Positions 9,263 through 18,473 are shown, numbered from the stretch's first letter. The stretch is 64,000 bases of DNA from Alphaproteobacteria bacterium US3C007 (GCA_034423775.1 CP139918.1:2604001-2668000); one strand, 5' to 3'. Translations and numbers: made by a program. Notes: generated by a model from the letters alone, not told the origin.

Positions 9263-10252
9263 TTAGGCGTAGATATCCGTCCAAAGCTCGTCTAAGTCGG
9301 GCTCTGGGCTGGTCTTTGCAAATTCGGCGGATGCGTTGACGATGTCTTTGACGTCTTTATCGATCGCCTTTAGCGCCTCTTCTGTGGTGTGTTTGCCCGT
9401 TAACAAAAGGCTGCGCACAGATTCGATCGCATCGCGCTCTTCGCGCATTTTCTGAACCTCTTCACGGGTGCGGTATTTGGCCGGATCAGACATGGAATGG
9501 CCGCGATAGCGATAGGTTTTGATTTCTAAAATATATGGGCCTTTGCCGCTGCGGCAATGCGCAACCGCTTTTTCGCCGGCGGCTTTCACTTCTAATACAT
9601 CCATACCATCCACGGCCTGACCTTTGATACCAAAAGCCTCACCGCGGGTGTATAGATCCGGCGTTGAGGTCGAACGCTTTTGCGCGGTTCCCATCGCATA
9701 TTGGTTGTTTTCGATCACAAAGATCACGGGTAAATCCCAAAGTGCCGCCATATTGAAGGTTTCGTAAATTTGCCCTTGGTTCGCGGCGCCATCGCCAAAA
9801 TAGGCAAATGTGACGCGCCCATTATCAAGATATTTATCCGCAAAGGCTAAGCCTGCCCCCAGCGGCACTTGCGCCCCAACGATGCCATGCCCGCCGTAAA
9901 AATGCTTTTCTTTACTGAACATGTGCATGGAGCCGCCTTTGCCTTTGGAATAGCCACCGCTGCGCCCGGTTAATTCGGCCATAACTCCGTTTGGATCCAT
10001 GCCTGCGGCAAGCATATGGCCGTGATCGCGATAAGACGTAATACGTTTATCCCCGTCTTCGGCAGCAGCTTCGAGCCCGACAACCACGGCTTCTTGGCCA
10101 ATATACAAGTGGCAAAACCCGCCAATCAGGCCCATCCCGTAAAGTTGCCCTGCTTTTTCTTCGAACCGCCGTATCAGCAGCATGTCTTTGTAATAGCCCA
10201 AAAGTTCTTCGGGTGAGATATTGGGTTTAGCTGCCGCCTTTCGTGCCGCCAT
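9263..10252 (-). CDS. pdhA: pyruvate dehydrogenase E1 alpha subunit
   Basis: Alpha subunit of pyruvate dehydrogenase, 329 residues, which binds thiamine diphosphate and magnesium. The binding signature is visible as G-D-G-A-A-N-Q-G followed about 20 residues on by I-E-N-N-Q-Y. The phosphorylation-loop-like segment Y-R-Y-R-G-H-S-M-S-D is present. It is the first gene of the pdhA-pdhB-pdhC operon, with a good GGAGG ribosome site upstream. The 125-bp upstream gap holds an inverted repeat and an 11-bp tandem repeat, listed separately. Confidence 0.95.
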   Translation of the reverse strand: MAARKAAAKPNISPEELLGYYKDMLLIRRFEEKAGQLYGMGLIGGFCHLYIGQEAVVVGLEAAAEDGDKRITSYRDHGHMLAAGMDPNGVMAELTGRSGGYSKGKGGSMHMFSKEKHFYGGHGIVGAQVPLGAGLAFADKYLDNGRVTFAYFGDGAANQGQIYETFNMAALWDLPVIFVIENNQYAMGTAQKRSTSTPDLYTRGEAFGIKGQAVDGMDVLEVKAAGEKAVAHCRSGKGPYILEIKTYRYRGHSMSDPAKYRTREEVQKMREERDAIESVRSLLLTGKHTTEEALKAIDKDVKDIVNASAEFAKTSPEPDLDELWTDIYA

Positions 10253-10273
10253 GTCGCGCCTCCGAATAAATTA

Positions 10274-10287
10274 GTTTAATGTTAAAC
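10274..10287. promoter_or_regulatory. inverted repeat in the pdh operon leader
   Basis: GTTTAA-TG-TTAAAC, a 14-bp palindrome with a 2-base centre, 22-35 bases upstream of the pdhA start. It could be an operator near the transcription start; no regulator is identified. Confidence 0.35.
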
Positions 10288-10330
10288 CATTCCTTACAGT
10301 AAAATAAAAAAAGTTGCGAGCAAAATCTTT

Positions 10331-10357
10331 TTACGGTGTGTTTACGATGTGTTTACT
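10331..10357. repeat. 11-bp tandem direct repeat upstream of pdhA
   Basis: TTACGGTGTGT followed directly by TTACGATGTGT and then TTACT: about 2.4 units of 11 bp, one helical turn each. It lies about 80-105 bases upstream of pdhA, between that gene and the ftsB-like gene. The same-face spacing fits cooperative binding of a regulator, though a small chance repeat cannot be excluded. Confidence 0.5.
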
Positions 10358-10377
10358 GGGTTTTGGCTGACGAAACG

Positions 10378-10680
10378 TTAGTTGACAACCAGCTCTGAGC
10401 TGCGGACATAGCCCAAAATTTCTCGTACACGTTCGTCTAAAAGATCGATATCAAGATATTCGTCCGACAAGCGTTGCGTGAGGTTTTCCATCTGGACGAC
10501 CTCGGTGTTTAAGCGCATCAATTCGCTGCTTAAATTGTCTGAGAAACTGGTTATTTCGGCGCGGCGCAATACGCCATATTCCCCTTGAATGGCTGCAAAG
10601 GCAAAATAACTGCCCAAGCCGGTGGCCAGCGAAACCACGGCCAAGAGGCCCCAACCGGAATATGTTCTTGTTTGCGTCAT
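10378..10680 (-). CDS. FtsB/DivIC-like septum formation initiator protein
   Basis: A 100-residue single-pass membrane protein of the FtsB/DivIC family, which links FtsL and FtsQ in the divisome. It has a short cytoplasmic N-terminus, one transmembrane segment at about residues 10-30, and a heptad-rich region at about 35-75 that can form the coiled coil. The C-terminal D-L-L-D-E-R-V-R-E-I-L-G-Y resembles the conserved end of the family. It lies between the aldolase gene and the pdh operon on the same strand, a placement common in alphaproteobacteria. Confidence 0.85.
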   Translation of the reverse strand: MTQTRTYSGWGLLAVVSLATGLGSYFAFAAIQGEYGVLRRAEITSFSDNLSSELMRLNTEVVQMENLTQRLSDEYLDIDLLDERVREILGYVRSSELVVN

Positions 10681-10825
10681 ACCTGCCTGTCATGCCCATA
10701 TGTTTGGACTTGATCGGATTATGACACAGGTGATTCGCCTTGTGAATCCCCAAAGTTACTTTTGACGAGATTTTGTTTCCTAGGGCGGCAGTGCGCCTAG
10801 GCAAAAGGTGGGTGTGCCGCCGGTT

Positions 10826-11737
10826 TCAGCAAAGACTCGCGTCTTCTCCCGCGACAGAGGCGTCGTATATTTCCTGAATTGATTGCGAAAGCCTTTGGTT
10901 GAATTCAGCGTCGGTTTGAGCTGCCGACAGGCCATCTAGCAGCGCCCGCGAAAAACTTGCGATCATCCCTGCATTTTGGCGGAGGCGTTGATTGGCGATG
11001 GGGCGGGTGTAACCGCCGGAAAGCGCCACCACGCGCAGAACATTTTGATGCGCAATCAAGGGTGCATAGCTGTTGTTCACTTCTGGCAGGGTCAGTTTCA
11101 AAATAACAGATTGATCAGGGTTTAACCGACCCAGTTGGGTTAAAATTTCGTCGCATAACAGTGTTTCTGACACGGCTTTATCCGCGCTTTGAATATTAAT
11201 TTCAGGTTCGATGATTGGAATCAAACCATGTTTAAGGATCGTTAGCGCGACGTCAAATTGTTGCGCGACAATTGCGGCAATGCCCTTTGCGTTCGCAGAA
11301 TGGATTACAGAGCGCATTTTGGTGCCAAAAATCCCAGCATCCGTGGCGCGCCTCAGCAGCGCGTCTAAGCCCGGTATCGGCTTTAAGATTTGCACGCCGT
11401 TTTGCGCCTCTTCCAAGCCCTTATCGATTTTCAGAAACGGCACCACGTTGCGCGTGCTCCATAAATAATCGGCAACGCTGATCTCACCGACCTGCCGCAT
11501 CATGGTGTCTTCAAAGAGGATCGCCCCAATGATTTTGCGTCCATCAAATGCGGGCGCGGTCATCAGCCGGCAACGCATCTCGTGGATCAGGGTGAACATC
11601 TCTGCGTCGGATTGGTAGGCGTTGGTTGAAATTCCGTATTCAGCAAGCGCCTTGGGCGAGGAGCCACCGCTTTGATCGAGCGCAGCGATAAAACCCTGCC
11701 CCGTGGAAATTTGGTCCATTTGCGTAAGAGTGCTCAA
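10826..11737 (-). CDS. fda: class I fructose-bisphosphate aldolase
   Basis: Cleaves or forms fructose 1,6-bisphosphate by a Schiff-base mechanism. The 303-residue product starts with the segment G-F-I-A-A-L-D-Q-S-G-G-S-S-P-K-A-L that marks the bacterial class I (Fda-like) aldolases. F-L-K-I-D-K-G-L and V-I-L-K-L-T-L-P-E carry the active-site lysines, and A-L-S-G-G-Y-T-R the phosphate loop. The start is TTG 11737, preceded by AAGGA at a 7-base spacing; the only early in-frame ATG (11719) has no ribosome site. In this glycolytic neighbourhood (pgk upstream on the same strand) it may act mainly in gluconeogenesis. Confidence 0.9.
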   Translation of the reverse strand: MSTLTQMDQISTGQGFIAALDQSGGSSPKALAEYGISTNAYQSDAEMFTLIHEMRCRLMTAPAFDGRKIIGAILFEDTMMRQVGEISVADYLWSTRNVVPFLKIDKGLEEAQNGVQILKPIPGLDALLRRATDAGIFGTKMRSVIHSANAKGIAAIVAQQFDVALTILKHGLIPIIEPEINIQSADKAVSETLLCDEILTQLGRLNPDQSVILKLTLPEVNNSYAPLIAHQNVLRVVALSGGYTRPIANQRLRQNAGMIASFSRALLDGLSAAQTDAEFNQRLSQSIQEIYDASVAGEDASLC

Positions 11738-11792
11738 TGCGCCATCCTTTTTTTCAAAATGCGTTGTCCTGCCCGCTCAAAACGCAGGCAGA

Positions 11793-11824
11793 CTGCCACC
11801 TTCTATCTTAGGGAAAGGTGGCAG
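11793..11824. promoter_or_regulatory. 10-bp perfect hairpin between pgk and the aldolase gene
   Basis: CTGCCACCTT and AAGGTGGCAG around a 12-base loop. No U-run follows in either direction, so it is not a standard terminator. It lies downstream of pgk and about 56 bases upstream of the aldolase start, so it may be an mRNA leader structure, an operator or a processing site. Confidence 0.5.
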
Positions 11825-11901
11825 CGCAAATATGATAGCGCCAACATATTGAAAAAAGTGATTATTTTTTAAAAAAAAGGGTGCCTGATACGGATGCTCG
11901 C

Positions 11902-13095
11902 TTACTTTTGCGTGAGCGCAGCGACGCCAGGCAATGTTTTGCCTTCCATCCATTCCAAGAAAGCGCCCCCTGCGGTTGAAATATAGCTGAAATCCTGCGC
12001 AGCACCGGCTTTGTTCAAGGCAGCAACGGTGTCTCCACCGCCCGCCACCGAGATAAGCTTGCCAGCTGCGCTCAGCGCTGCGGCTTTGCGCGCTGCGGCG
12101 TTGGTCGCGCGATCGAAAGGCTCTAATTCAAAGGCGCCCAATGGGCCGTTCCAAACCAGTGTTTTGGCTGCCTCGAATACGGAAGCGATGGTGTCAACCG
12201 TATCGGGCCCAGCATCTAAGATCATCGCGTCTTTTGGGCAGGACGCGGCGGGCAGGGTTTCATGGGGCGCATGGGCTGCAAAGGCGCGGGCGACCACAAT
12301 ATCCGAAGGCAAGATGATTTCGCAGCCGGCAGCCTTGGCTTTCGCCAAGATGTTTTGCGCTGTATCTGTCATTTCATGTTCGGCCAAAGACGCGCCGATT
12401 GCATGGCCTTGAGCGGCTAGAAACGTGTTGGCCATTCCCCCGCCGATCACCAAATGATCCACTTTAGTGACCAAATTGCCCAGAAGATCGAGCTTGGTTG
12501 AAACTTTTGCACCGCCCACCACGGCCACCACTGGGCGCCGCGGCGCGCCCAAAGCCGCCTCTAGGGCTTGCAGCTCAGCTTGCATCAAACGTCCTGCGCA
12601 GGCTGGAAGATGGTGGGTCAGGCCTTCGGTGCTGGCATGCGCGCGATGCGCTGCGGAAAACGCATCATTGCAGAAGATATCCCCCAACGCGGCCAGGGCG
12701 GCGGCAAATTCTGTAGTATTGGCTTCTTCATCTGCGTGAAAGCGGGTGTTTTCTAACATGAGAATTTGCCCTTCTCGCAACGCCGCGCTGGCGGCTTCGG
12801 CTTTGGCTCCGATTGTGGCATCGGCCCAAATTACGGATTGTCCAAGCGCGGTTTCCAATGCGGGGATCAGCTGTTTCAGACTTAGTGCGGCGCTGGCAAC
12901 GCCTTTGGGCCGGCCAAAATGGGCCATTAGAATGGGCATGGCTTTAGCCGCTAATATGTCTTTCACGGTTGGAACAATTTTTTCGATCCGCGTGGCGTCG
13001 CTGACTTTGTCGGCCTTCATCGGAACGTTGATATCGACGCGCAGAAGCACCTTTTTACCCGATATGTCCATATTATCTAAGGTTTTCCAGCCCAT
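11902..13095 (-). CDS. pgk: phosphoglycerate kinase
   Basis: Interconverts 1,3-bisphosphoglycerate and 3-phosphoglycerate with ADP/ATP. The 397-residue length is normal. The N-terminal [11 protein letters not shown], the R-P-K-G basic patch, G-G-A-K-V-S-T-K and the C-terminal nucleotide loop G-G-G-D-T-V-A-A-L are all present. ATG 13095 has a GGGAA ribosome site. It is the upstream gene of the pgk-aldolase pair on the minus strand and divergent from the cyclophilin genes, with which it shares a 130-bp promoter region (13096-13225). Confidence 0.96.
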   Translation of the reverse strand: MGWKTLDNMDISGKKVLLRVDINVPMKADKVSDATRIEKIVPTVKDILAAKAMPILMAHFGRPKGVASAALSLKQLIPALETALGQSVIWADATIGAKAEAASAALREGQILMLENTRFHADEEANTTEFAAALAALGDIFCNDAFSAAHRAHASTEGLTHHLPACAGRLMQAELQALEAALGAPRRPVVAVVGGAKVSTKLDLLGNLVTKVDHLVIGGGMANTFLAAQGHAIGASLAEHEMTDTAQNILAKAKAAGCEIILPSDIVVARAFAAHAPHETLPAASCPKDAMILDAGPDTVDTIASVFEAAKTLVWNGPLGAFELEPFDRATNAAARKAAALSAAGKLISVAGGGDTVAALNKAGAAQDFSYISTAGGAFLEWMEGKTLPGVAALTQK

Positions 13096-13225
13096 CTATT
13101 TCCCGCTTTCTTTCACTAAATTGATTCGATTCAAGCTCTGTATAAATGATCTGACGCGCGGTGCACCTTGTTCCCCAAAGGAATCCAGCATAGGAAGCTG
13201 CACCAGTTATCAGAAAGGATCGATC

Positions 13226-13810
13226 ATGGCCGAGAAAAAGGCATCTAAAGCGAAGGCGAAACCGGCGGCAAAAAAGCCTGCTGCAAAGAAAACAGCGGCA
13301 AAATCTAGCCCTTATAAAGATCCTGAGAATACAATCTTGATTGAATTGAAATCGGGAACCGTTGTGATTGAACTTTTACCCGATATCGCGCCTGGACATT
13401 GCGATCGTATGAAAGAATTGGCGCGCAGCGGTGCCTATGACAATGTGTGCTTTCACCGCGTGATTGATGGTTTTATGGCGCAAACCGGGGATGTTAAAAA
13501 TGGCAATATGGAAGCCGATTTTGATCTGCGGATGGCGGGAACGGGCGGTTCTGAATTGCCCAATTTGAAAGCTGAATTTTCAGGCATCCCGCATGATCGT
13601 GGCACGATCGGAGCAGCGCGCAGCGCCAATCCTGACAGCGCAAACAGTCAGTTTTTTATAAATTTCGGCGATAATCACTTTTTGAACCGGCAATATACGG
13701 TCTATGGGCGCGTGTTGACCGGAATGGAATTGGTGGATGAGATCGAGCGCGGTGAGCCGCCGATGACCCCGGATCGTATGATTAGCATGAAAGTGGCGGC
13801 CGATGTTTAA
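13226..13810 (+). CDS. ppiB: peptidyl-prolyl cis-trans isomerase (cyclophilin) with Lys/Ala-rich tail
   Basis: A 194-residue cyclophilin with no signal peptide, so cytoplasmic. The catalytic fold is clear (F-H-R-V-I-D-G-F-M-A-Q-T-G-D and N-S-Q-F-F-I-N-F). Ahead of it sits an unusual basic tail of about 30 residues built from A-K-K-P-A-A-K-K-like repeats, which resembles histone-H1-type tails and might bind nucleic acid or ribosomes (inference). I start at ATG 13226 with AAAGGAT upstream; the open frame extends far back opposite pgk, but that part is a shadow. The stop overlaps the next ATG by 8 bases. Confidence 0.93.
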   Translation: MAEKKASKAKAKPAAKKPAAKKTAAKSSPYKDPENTILIELKSGTVVIELLPDIAPGHCDRMKELARSGAYDNVCFHRVIDGFMAQTGDVKNGNMEADFDLRMAGTGGSELPNLKAEFSGIPHDRGTIGAARSANPDSANSQFFINFGDNHFLNRQYTVYGRVLTGMELVDEIERGEPPMTPDRMISMKVAADV

Positions 13811-14351
13811 ACTAAGCGCGTTATGCGCCGTTTTAAGCGGGCCGGCCTTGGCGGCGGGTTTGGTGATTGAGGTCGCAGGCGAGCAAAGCAAGGGAACAGT
13901 TACCATTGATTTGTTTGAAGAGATCGCCCCGCAACATGTTGAGCGCCTCACCACGCTGGCAAGCGCGGGTGCCTATGATGACGTGGTGTTTCACCGTGTG
14001 ATCGAAGGGTTTATGGCGCAAACTGGGGATGTGGAATTCGGAAAAGCCGGAGGCAACACCTCCATGGCAGGGCGGGGCGGGTCTGATTTGCCAGATCTGC
14101 CTGCAGAATTTTCCGATACGCCCTATGATCGCGGGGTAATTGGGATGGCGCGTGCGCAGAACCCCAACAGCGCCAATAGCCAGTTTTTCATCATGTTTGC
14201 CGAAGGATATTTTCTGAACGGGCAATATACGGTGGTGGGCAAAGTCACTGACGGAATGGATGTGGTGGATGCGATCAAGCTGGGCAAAGGCGCCAATGGC
14301 GCGGTTTTGGGCGTGCCCGATCGTATGTCGAAAGTCACAGTGACCGATTAA
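13803..14351 (+). CDS. exported peptidyl-prolyl cis-trans isomerase (cyclophilin)
   Basis: A 182-residue cyclophilin with a short signal peptide (cleavage expected after the A-L-A-A region near residue 18), so probably a periplasmic folding catalyst. It carries F-H-R-V-I-E-G-F-M-A-Q-T-G-D and N-S-Q-F-F-I-M-F, nearly the same blocks as the upstream cytoplasmic copy, so the two genes look like a tandem duplication with one partner adapted for export. Translation is coupled through an 8-base overlap. A strong terminator follows. Confidence 0.93.
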   Translation: MFKLSALCAVLSGPALAAGLVIEVAGEQSKGTVTIDLFEEIAPQHVERLTTLASAGAYDDVVFHRVIEGFMAQTGDVEFGKAGGNTSMAGRGGSDLPDLPAEFSDTPYDRGVIGMARAQNPNSANSQFFIMFAEGYFLNGQYTVVGKVTDGMDVVDAIKLGKGANGAVLGVPDRMSKVTVTD

Positions 14352-14372
14352 ATCAGCCGGTTTTGAACATTT

Positions 14373-14414
14373 AAACGCGCCTCGGGCTCAGCCTCTGCCT
14401 GAGGCGCGTTTTTT
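14373..14414. terminator. intrinsic terminator between cyclophilin and tyrS genes
   Basis: An 11-bp stem, AAACGCGCCTC with GAGGCGCGTTT, followed by more T residues on the plus strand. Its outer A/T bases also give a short U-run on the minus strand, where it borders the tyrS stop. Confidence 0.88.
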
Positions 14415-15666
14415 ATGTCACCAATTGCACCAGTGCGTGGCGCTTTTTACCAGCGCTCAGCTTGATTGGGCTGCCAAATGCAGCCGCATCCAGCATTAGG
14501 CCAGCATCGGTGAGCGGCTTATCATCCAGTTTGGCGCCATTTTCTGCGATCAAACGTTTGGCTTCTTTGCCCGATTTCACCAATCCTGCTTTGACGATCA
14601 ACTGTACAATCGAAATTCCAGCGCCCAGATCTTCTGCGGTTAACTTCACGGTTGGTAAATCATCGCCAATGCCGCCTTTTTCAAACACTTCACGCGCCGT
14701 GGCTTGGGCTTTCTCGGCGGCATCTGCGCCGTGTAACAGCTTGGTTACTTCATGCGCTAAAATGGCTTTTGCTTCATTGATCTCAGAGCCTTCCAGCGCG
14801 CCCAGCCTCTCACATTCACCGACCGGCAGCTCTGTGTAAAGTTTTAAAAATCGCCCCACATCCGCATCTGTGGTGTTGCGCCAAAATTGCCAAAAGTCAT
14901 AAGGGCTGCGCATATCTGCATTCAGCCAAACCGCCCCATCAAGAGATTTGCCCATTTTCTTTCCGTCTGAGGTGGTCAGAAGCGGTGAGGTTAAGCCGAA
15001 CACCGCGTTGTCAACCACGCGGCGCGTCAGATCGATTCCATTGACGATATTGCCCCACTGATCCGATCCCCCCATCTGCAGCAGGCACCCATAGCGCTGG
15101 TTGAGCTCTAGAAAATCATAGGCTTGTAGGATCATGTAATTGAACTCAAGAAAGGATAGTGATTGTTCACGATCCAGCCGTGATTTCACGCTTTCAAAAC
15201 TGAGCATGCGATTCACCGAAAAATGCCGTCCAATATCTCTTAGAAATCCCAAATAGTTCAATTCATCCAACCATTCGGCATTATTGATCATCAGCGCATC
15301 GGAAGGCCCATCACCATATGTGATATAAGAAGAAAACGCGTTTTTGATGCCGGCTATATTTTCGTCAATCTTGGCGGGTGTCAGCAATGGGCGTTCATCC
15401 GCCCGAAAGCTGGGATCGCCCACTTTCGTCGTGCCACCACCCATCAGCGTAATCGGGCGCCCGCCGGTTTTTTGCAACCAGCGCAACATCATAATTTGAA
15501 TGAGACTGCCCACATGCAACGATTGGGCAGTTGCATCAAAGCCAATATAACCGGGCATCCCGCCCGCCAGTAAGGCTTTGTCTAAGCCCTCATAATCCGT
15601 GCAATCGGCCAAAAATCCACGAGACATCATGATGTCAAGAAAATCAGATTTGGGTTGAAAGCTCAT
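14413..15666 (-). CDS. tyrS: tyrosyl-tRNA synthetase
   Basis: Charges tRNA-Tyr; class I synthetase, 417 residues. The HIGH-type motif is H-V-G-S at residues 51-54 and the KMSKS loop is K-M-G-K-S near residue 235. A C-terminal S4-like RNA-binding domain ([14 protein letters not shown]) is present. I take ATG 15666 with GAGG upstream; the frame stays open about 70 codons further back, but that part would cover the anmK leader and lacks family similarity. It is divergent from anmK with only 69 bases between the starts. Confidence 0.96.
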   Translation of the reverse strand: MSFQPKSDFLDIMMSRGFLADCTDYEGLDKALLAGGMPGYIGFDATAQSLHVGSLIQIMMLRWLQKTGGRPITLMGGGTTKVGDPSFRADERPLLTPAKIDENIAGIKNAFSSYITYGDGPSDALMINNAEWLDELNYLGFLRDIGRHFSVNRMLSFESVKSRLDREQSLSFLEFNYMILQAYDFLELNQRYGCLLQMGGSDQWGNIVNGIDLTRRVVDNAVFGLTSPLLTTSDGKKMGKSLDGAVWLNADMRSPYDFWQFWRNTTDADVGRFLKLYTELPVGECERLGALEGSEINEAKAILAHEVTKLLHGADAAEKAQATAREVFEKGGIGDDLPTVKLTAEDLGAGISIVQLIVKAGLVKSGKEAKRLIAENGAKLDDKPLTDAGLMLDAAAFGSPIKLSAGKKRHALVQLVT

Positions 15667-15735
15667 GGGTGGCCTCACATAGTTATTTTTAAGCGCTTCT
15701 ATACTGCGGAAGCCGGGCAAGGAAAAGGGATCTTC

Positions 15736-16830
15736 GTGGAAAAGCTTGTAACGGCGGTTGGCGCGATGTCTGGTACATCTTTGGATGGGGTGGATGTGGC
15801 GGAAATCACCACGGATGGTCAGAAAATCGCCTCGTTTGGGGCAAGCGCCTATCACCCTTATAGCGCGGCTGATCATAATATTTTGTCTTTGGTGCTTGGG
15901 AAGTGGCCCGAGGCACAGGGGCTAGAGACAGCGCGCGGGCTTATTCATCAGCGGCATTTAGAGGCCTATCAGATGCTTGATGTGGCTGAGCTATATGGGT
16001 TTCATGGGCAAACTCTGGCCCATGATCCAAGGGGAAGGGGAACTCACCAATTGGGCGATGGGCACGTTTTGGCGCAAAGGCTTGGCAAGCCCGTTGTTTG
16101 GGATTTTCGCAGCAAGGATGTGGCGCTGGGCGGACAGGGCGCGCCTTTGGCCCCGTTTTTTCATTTTGCCTGCGCGCAATGGGCGGGTTTGAACACGCCA
16201 GTGGCGTTTTTAAACTTGGGCGGTGTCGGCAATCTCACATGGCTCAACCCAAGCTGCGCGGCACCTGAAGAAAAAGCTGCCCTGCTCGCCTTTGATACGG
16301 GCCCGGCCAATGCCCCGCTGAACGATCTGATGCATCATCGTTTGGGGCAACCCGTCGATCAAGAGGGGCGCTTGGCCACCACGGGGCAGGTTGATCCAAA
16401 ATTGCTGTCGCGTTGGAAAATGCATCCTTATTTTTTTCAAAATGTTCCAAAATCCTTGGATCGCGACGCGTTTTCGGCAGAGCTTGCAGAACTGGCAGAT
16501 ATGTCTTTGCCAGATGCTTTGGCCACCGCGGTGGCCTTTGCCGCATTTGGCGTGGCGGAGGCGGTTGAGCGCTGCCCAATTGCGCCCGCTGCACTTTACC
16601 TTTGCGGCGGTGGTCGCCACAATTTGGCGCTTTGTGATGCGATTTGCGCGCAAGTGGCCTGTCCTGTGCAGCCTGTAGAAGCGATTGGTCTGAACGGAGA
16701 TATGTTGGAGGCCCAGGCTTTTGCGTATTTGGCGGTGCGGGTGCTTCGAGGGCTGCCCATTTCTGCTCCAATGACAACCGGGGTGCCTCAACCTATCTCG
16801 GGGGGGCGCATCGCGGGTCTTGATTTTTAA
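15736..16830 (+). CDS. anmK: anhydro-N-acetylmuramic acid kinase
   Basis: Phosphorylates and opens 1,6-anhydro-MurNAc released in murein recycling, giving MurNAc-6-phosphate. The 364-residue product has the ATP-binding [10 protein letters not shown] at residues 11-20 and the G-G-V-G-N-L-T and D-T-G-P-A-N blocks. The start is GTG 15736 with AAGGGA upstream; no in-frame ATG fits the family N-terminus. The tyrS-anmK divergent pairing is common in alphaproteobacteria. Together with nagZ at 32.9 kb it indicates a functional murein-recycling route. Confidence 0.93.
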   Translation: MEKLVTAVGAMSGTSLDGVDVAEITTDGQKIASFGASAYHPYSAADHNILSLVLGKWPEAQGLETARGLIHQRHLEAYQMLDVAELYGFHGQTLAHDPRGRGTHQLGDGHVLAQRLGKPVVWDFRSKDVALGGQGAPLAPFFHFACAQWAGLNTPVAFLNLGGVGNLTWLNPSCAAPEEKAALLAFDTGPANAPLNDLMHHRLGQPVDQEGRLATTGQVDPKLLSRWKMHPYFFQNVPKSLDRDAFSAELAELADMSLPDALATAVAFAAFGVAEAVERCPIAPAALYLCGGGRHNLALCDAICAQVACPVQPVEAIGLNGDMLEAQAFAYLAVRVLRGLPISAPMTTGVPQPISGGRIAGLDF

Positions 16831-16949
16831 TCTGAAAGTTTAAAAAATATTCCCTGTGGGCTTTGAACAAAGCGGGCTGAAGATCCCGGACGGGGCGGGT
16901 CAAAAAACAGCATAGACTTTGCCCGATTATTTACCTAAAAGCGGCTTAC

Positions 16950-16961
16950 GTTAGCGCTAAC
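16950..16961. promoter_or_regulatory. perfect 12-bp palindrome, LacI-type operator upstream of zwf
   Basis: GTTAGCGCTAAC, a perfect palindrome with the central CG typical of LacI/GalR-family operators, 63 bases upstream of the zwf start. It probably controls the zwf-pgl-pgi operon in response to a sugar or pathway intermediate. The regulator is not in this window. Confidence 0.7.
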
Positions 16962-17024
16962 AATTGTTTTATTTGATGGTGGCTGGCAGCCGGTTATAAA
17001 AGCCCAACGAAAAGAGGTGCTGAC

Positions 17025-18473
17025 ATGGTTTCACGCGTTATTCCCGTTGATCCGTTTGATTTGGTGATATTTGGTGGCACAGGTGATCTTGCAAAACGAA
17101 AAATTATTCCTGGTTTGTTTCGGCGTTTTGCGGCGGGTCAAATCCCGGCTGAGGCCCGCATTATTGGGGCGGCGCGCGCCAATTTGGACACGCCGACTTA
17201 CCGGGCGATGCTGCGGGACGCGATTCTTGAATTTGGGGTCAAAAACCCAGATGCGGATGTTTTGGCCGGGTTTTTAGAGCGCTTTGATTATGTTGCAATC
17301 GACGCGATGGGGGAGGCTGGCTGGGAAGAGCTGGCGAAGAAAATGCGACCCGATACGGTGCGTGCGTTTTACTTTTCGGTTGCGCCAAGCCTGTTTGGCG
17401 CCTTGGCCGAACGGTTGCACAAGCGCGGCATCGCCCTTTCGGATAGTCGGATCGTGGTCGAAAAGCCGTTTGGCCGTGATTTAAAAAGTTCGCAGCAATT
17501 GAACGCCACATTGTCAGAACATTTCAGCGAAAAGCAGATCTATCGTATTGATCATTATTTGGGCAAAGAAACCGTACAAAATTTGATGGCGATCCGTTTT
17601 GGAAATATGCTGTTTGAGCCGCTCTGGAATGCGCAATATGTTGATCATATTCAAATCACTGTTGCGGAAACCGTGGGCGTGGGCGGGCGCGGCGAATATT
17701 ATGATAAATCCGGCGCGATGCGCGATATGGTGCAAAACCATTTGATGCAGCTGCTATGCTTGATCGCGATGGAGCCGCCCGCACAATTCAATCCCGATGC
17801 GGTGCGCGATGAAAAGCTGAAGGTGATCAGAGCCTTGGACGCCGTACCAGCGCATCATATTGTGCGGGGGCAATATGCCAGCCCAGACGGTCAAGAAAAC
17901 TATCGCCAGGATGTGAATAATCCGCGCTCTTTCAGCGAAAGCTTTTTGGCTTTGAAAACCCATATCGGGAATTGGCGTTGGGCCGGTACCCCCTTTTATT
18001 TGCGCACGGGCAAACGCTTGCGCGCCCGCAGTTCGGAAATTGCTGTGGTGTTCAAAGAGACGCCACATTCTATTTTTGGCCCAGAAGCGGGCAGCCATCG
18101 CAACGCGTTGGTGATTCGCCTACAACCGGATGAAGGCATCACAATGGATGTTACGATCAAAGAGCCGGGCCCGGGCGGCATGCGCTTGGTTGACGTTCCG
18201 TTGGATATGACCTTTGCCGAGGCGTTGGGCCCTGAGGCCGAAGAAGTGCCAGATGCGTATGAGCGCTTGATCATGGATGTTATTCGGGGCAATCAAACGC
18301 TGTTCATGCGCGGGGATGAAGTGGAGGCGGCTTGGCAATGGACCGATCCGATCATTGAAGATTGGGAAAAGCGCAATGATGTGCCCAAACCTTATGAAAG
18401 TGGCAGTTCTGGCCCCGAGGATGCGCTGATGCTGATGCATCGTGATGGTCGCAAATGGCGGGATATAAAATGA
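17025..18473 (+). CDS. zwf: glucose-6-phosphate 1-dehydrogenase
   Basis: Oxidises glucose 6-phosphate to 6-phosphogluconolactone with NAD(P)+, the entry to the Entner-Doudoroff and oxidative pentose phosphate routes. The 482-residue protein has the dinucleotide fingerprint G-G-T-G-D-L-A-K near residues 17-24 and the substrate signature R-I-D-H-Y-L-G-K-E at about 174-182, whose histidine and lysine are catalytic and binding residues. ATG 17025 has AGAGG upstream. It is the first gene of zwf-pgl-pgi; the stop overlaps the pgl ATG as ATGA. A LacI-type operator lies upstream. Confidence 0.97.
   Translation: MVSRVIPVDPFDLVIFGGTGDLAKRKIIPGLFRRFAAGQIPAEARIIGAARANLDTPTYRAMLRDAILEFGVKNPDADVLAGFLERFDYVAIDAMGEAGWEELAKKMRPDTVRAFYFSVAPSLFGALAERLHKRGIALSDSRIVVEKPFGRDLKSSQQLNATLSEHFSEKQIYRIDHYLGKETVQNLMAIRFGNMLFEPLWNAQYVDHIQITVAETVGVGGRGEYYDKSGAMRDMVQNHLMQLLCLIAMEPPAQFNPDAVRDEKLKVIRALDAVPAHHIVRGQYASPDGQENYRQDVNNPRSFSESFLALKTHIGNWRWAGTPFYLRTGKRLRARSSEIAVVFKETPHSIFGPEAGSHRNALVIRLQPDEGITMDVTIKEPGPGGMRLVDVPLDMTFAEALGPEAEEVPDAYERLIMDVIRGNQTLFMRGDEVEAAWQWTDPIIEDWEKRNDVPKPYESGSSGPEDALMLMHRDGRKWRDIK

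Noticed and set aside
8666..9295. Plus-strand 209-codon frame opposite pdhB/pdhA
   Set aside because: A shadow of the high-GC third positions of pdhB; the Cys/Arg-rich product resembles no protein.
10780..10803. CCTAGG inverted repeat between the aldolase and ftsB-like genes as a terminator
   Set aside because: Only six base pairs and no U-run on the minus strand.
12746..13225. Open frame continuing upstream of the first cyclophilin, opposite pgk
   Set aside because: The translated part lacks family similarity and lies antisense to pgk; the cyclophilin has a good ribosome site and ATG at 13226.
16860..16873. GCTTTG-AA-CAAAGC after anmK as a terminator
   Set aside because: The loop of two bases is too small for RNA and no U-run follows.
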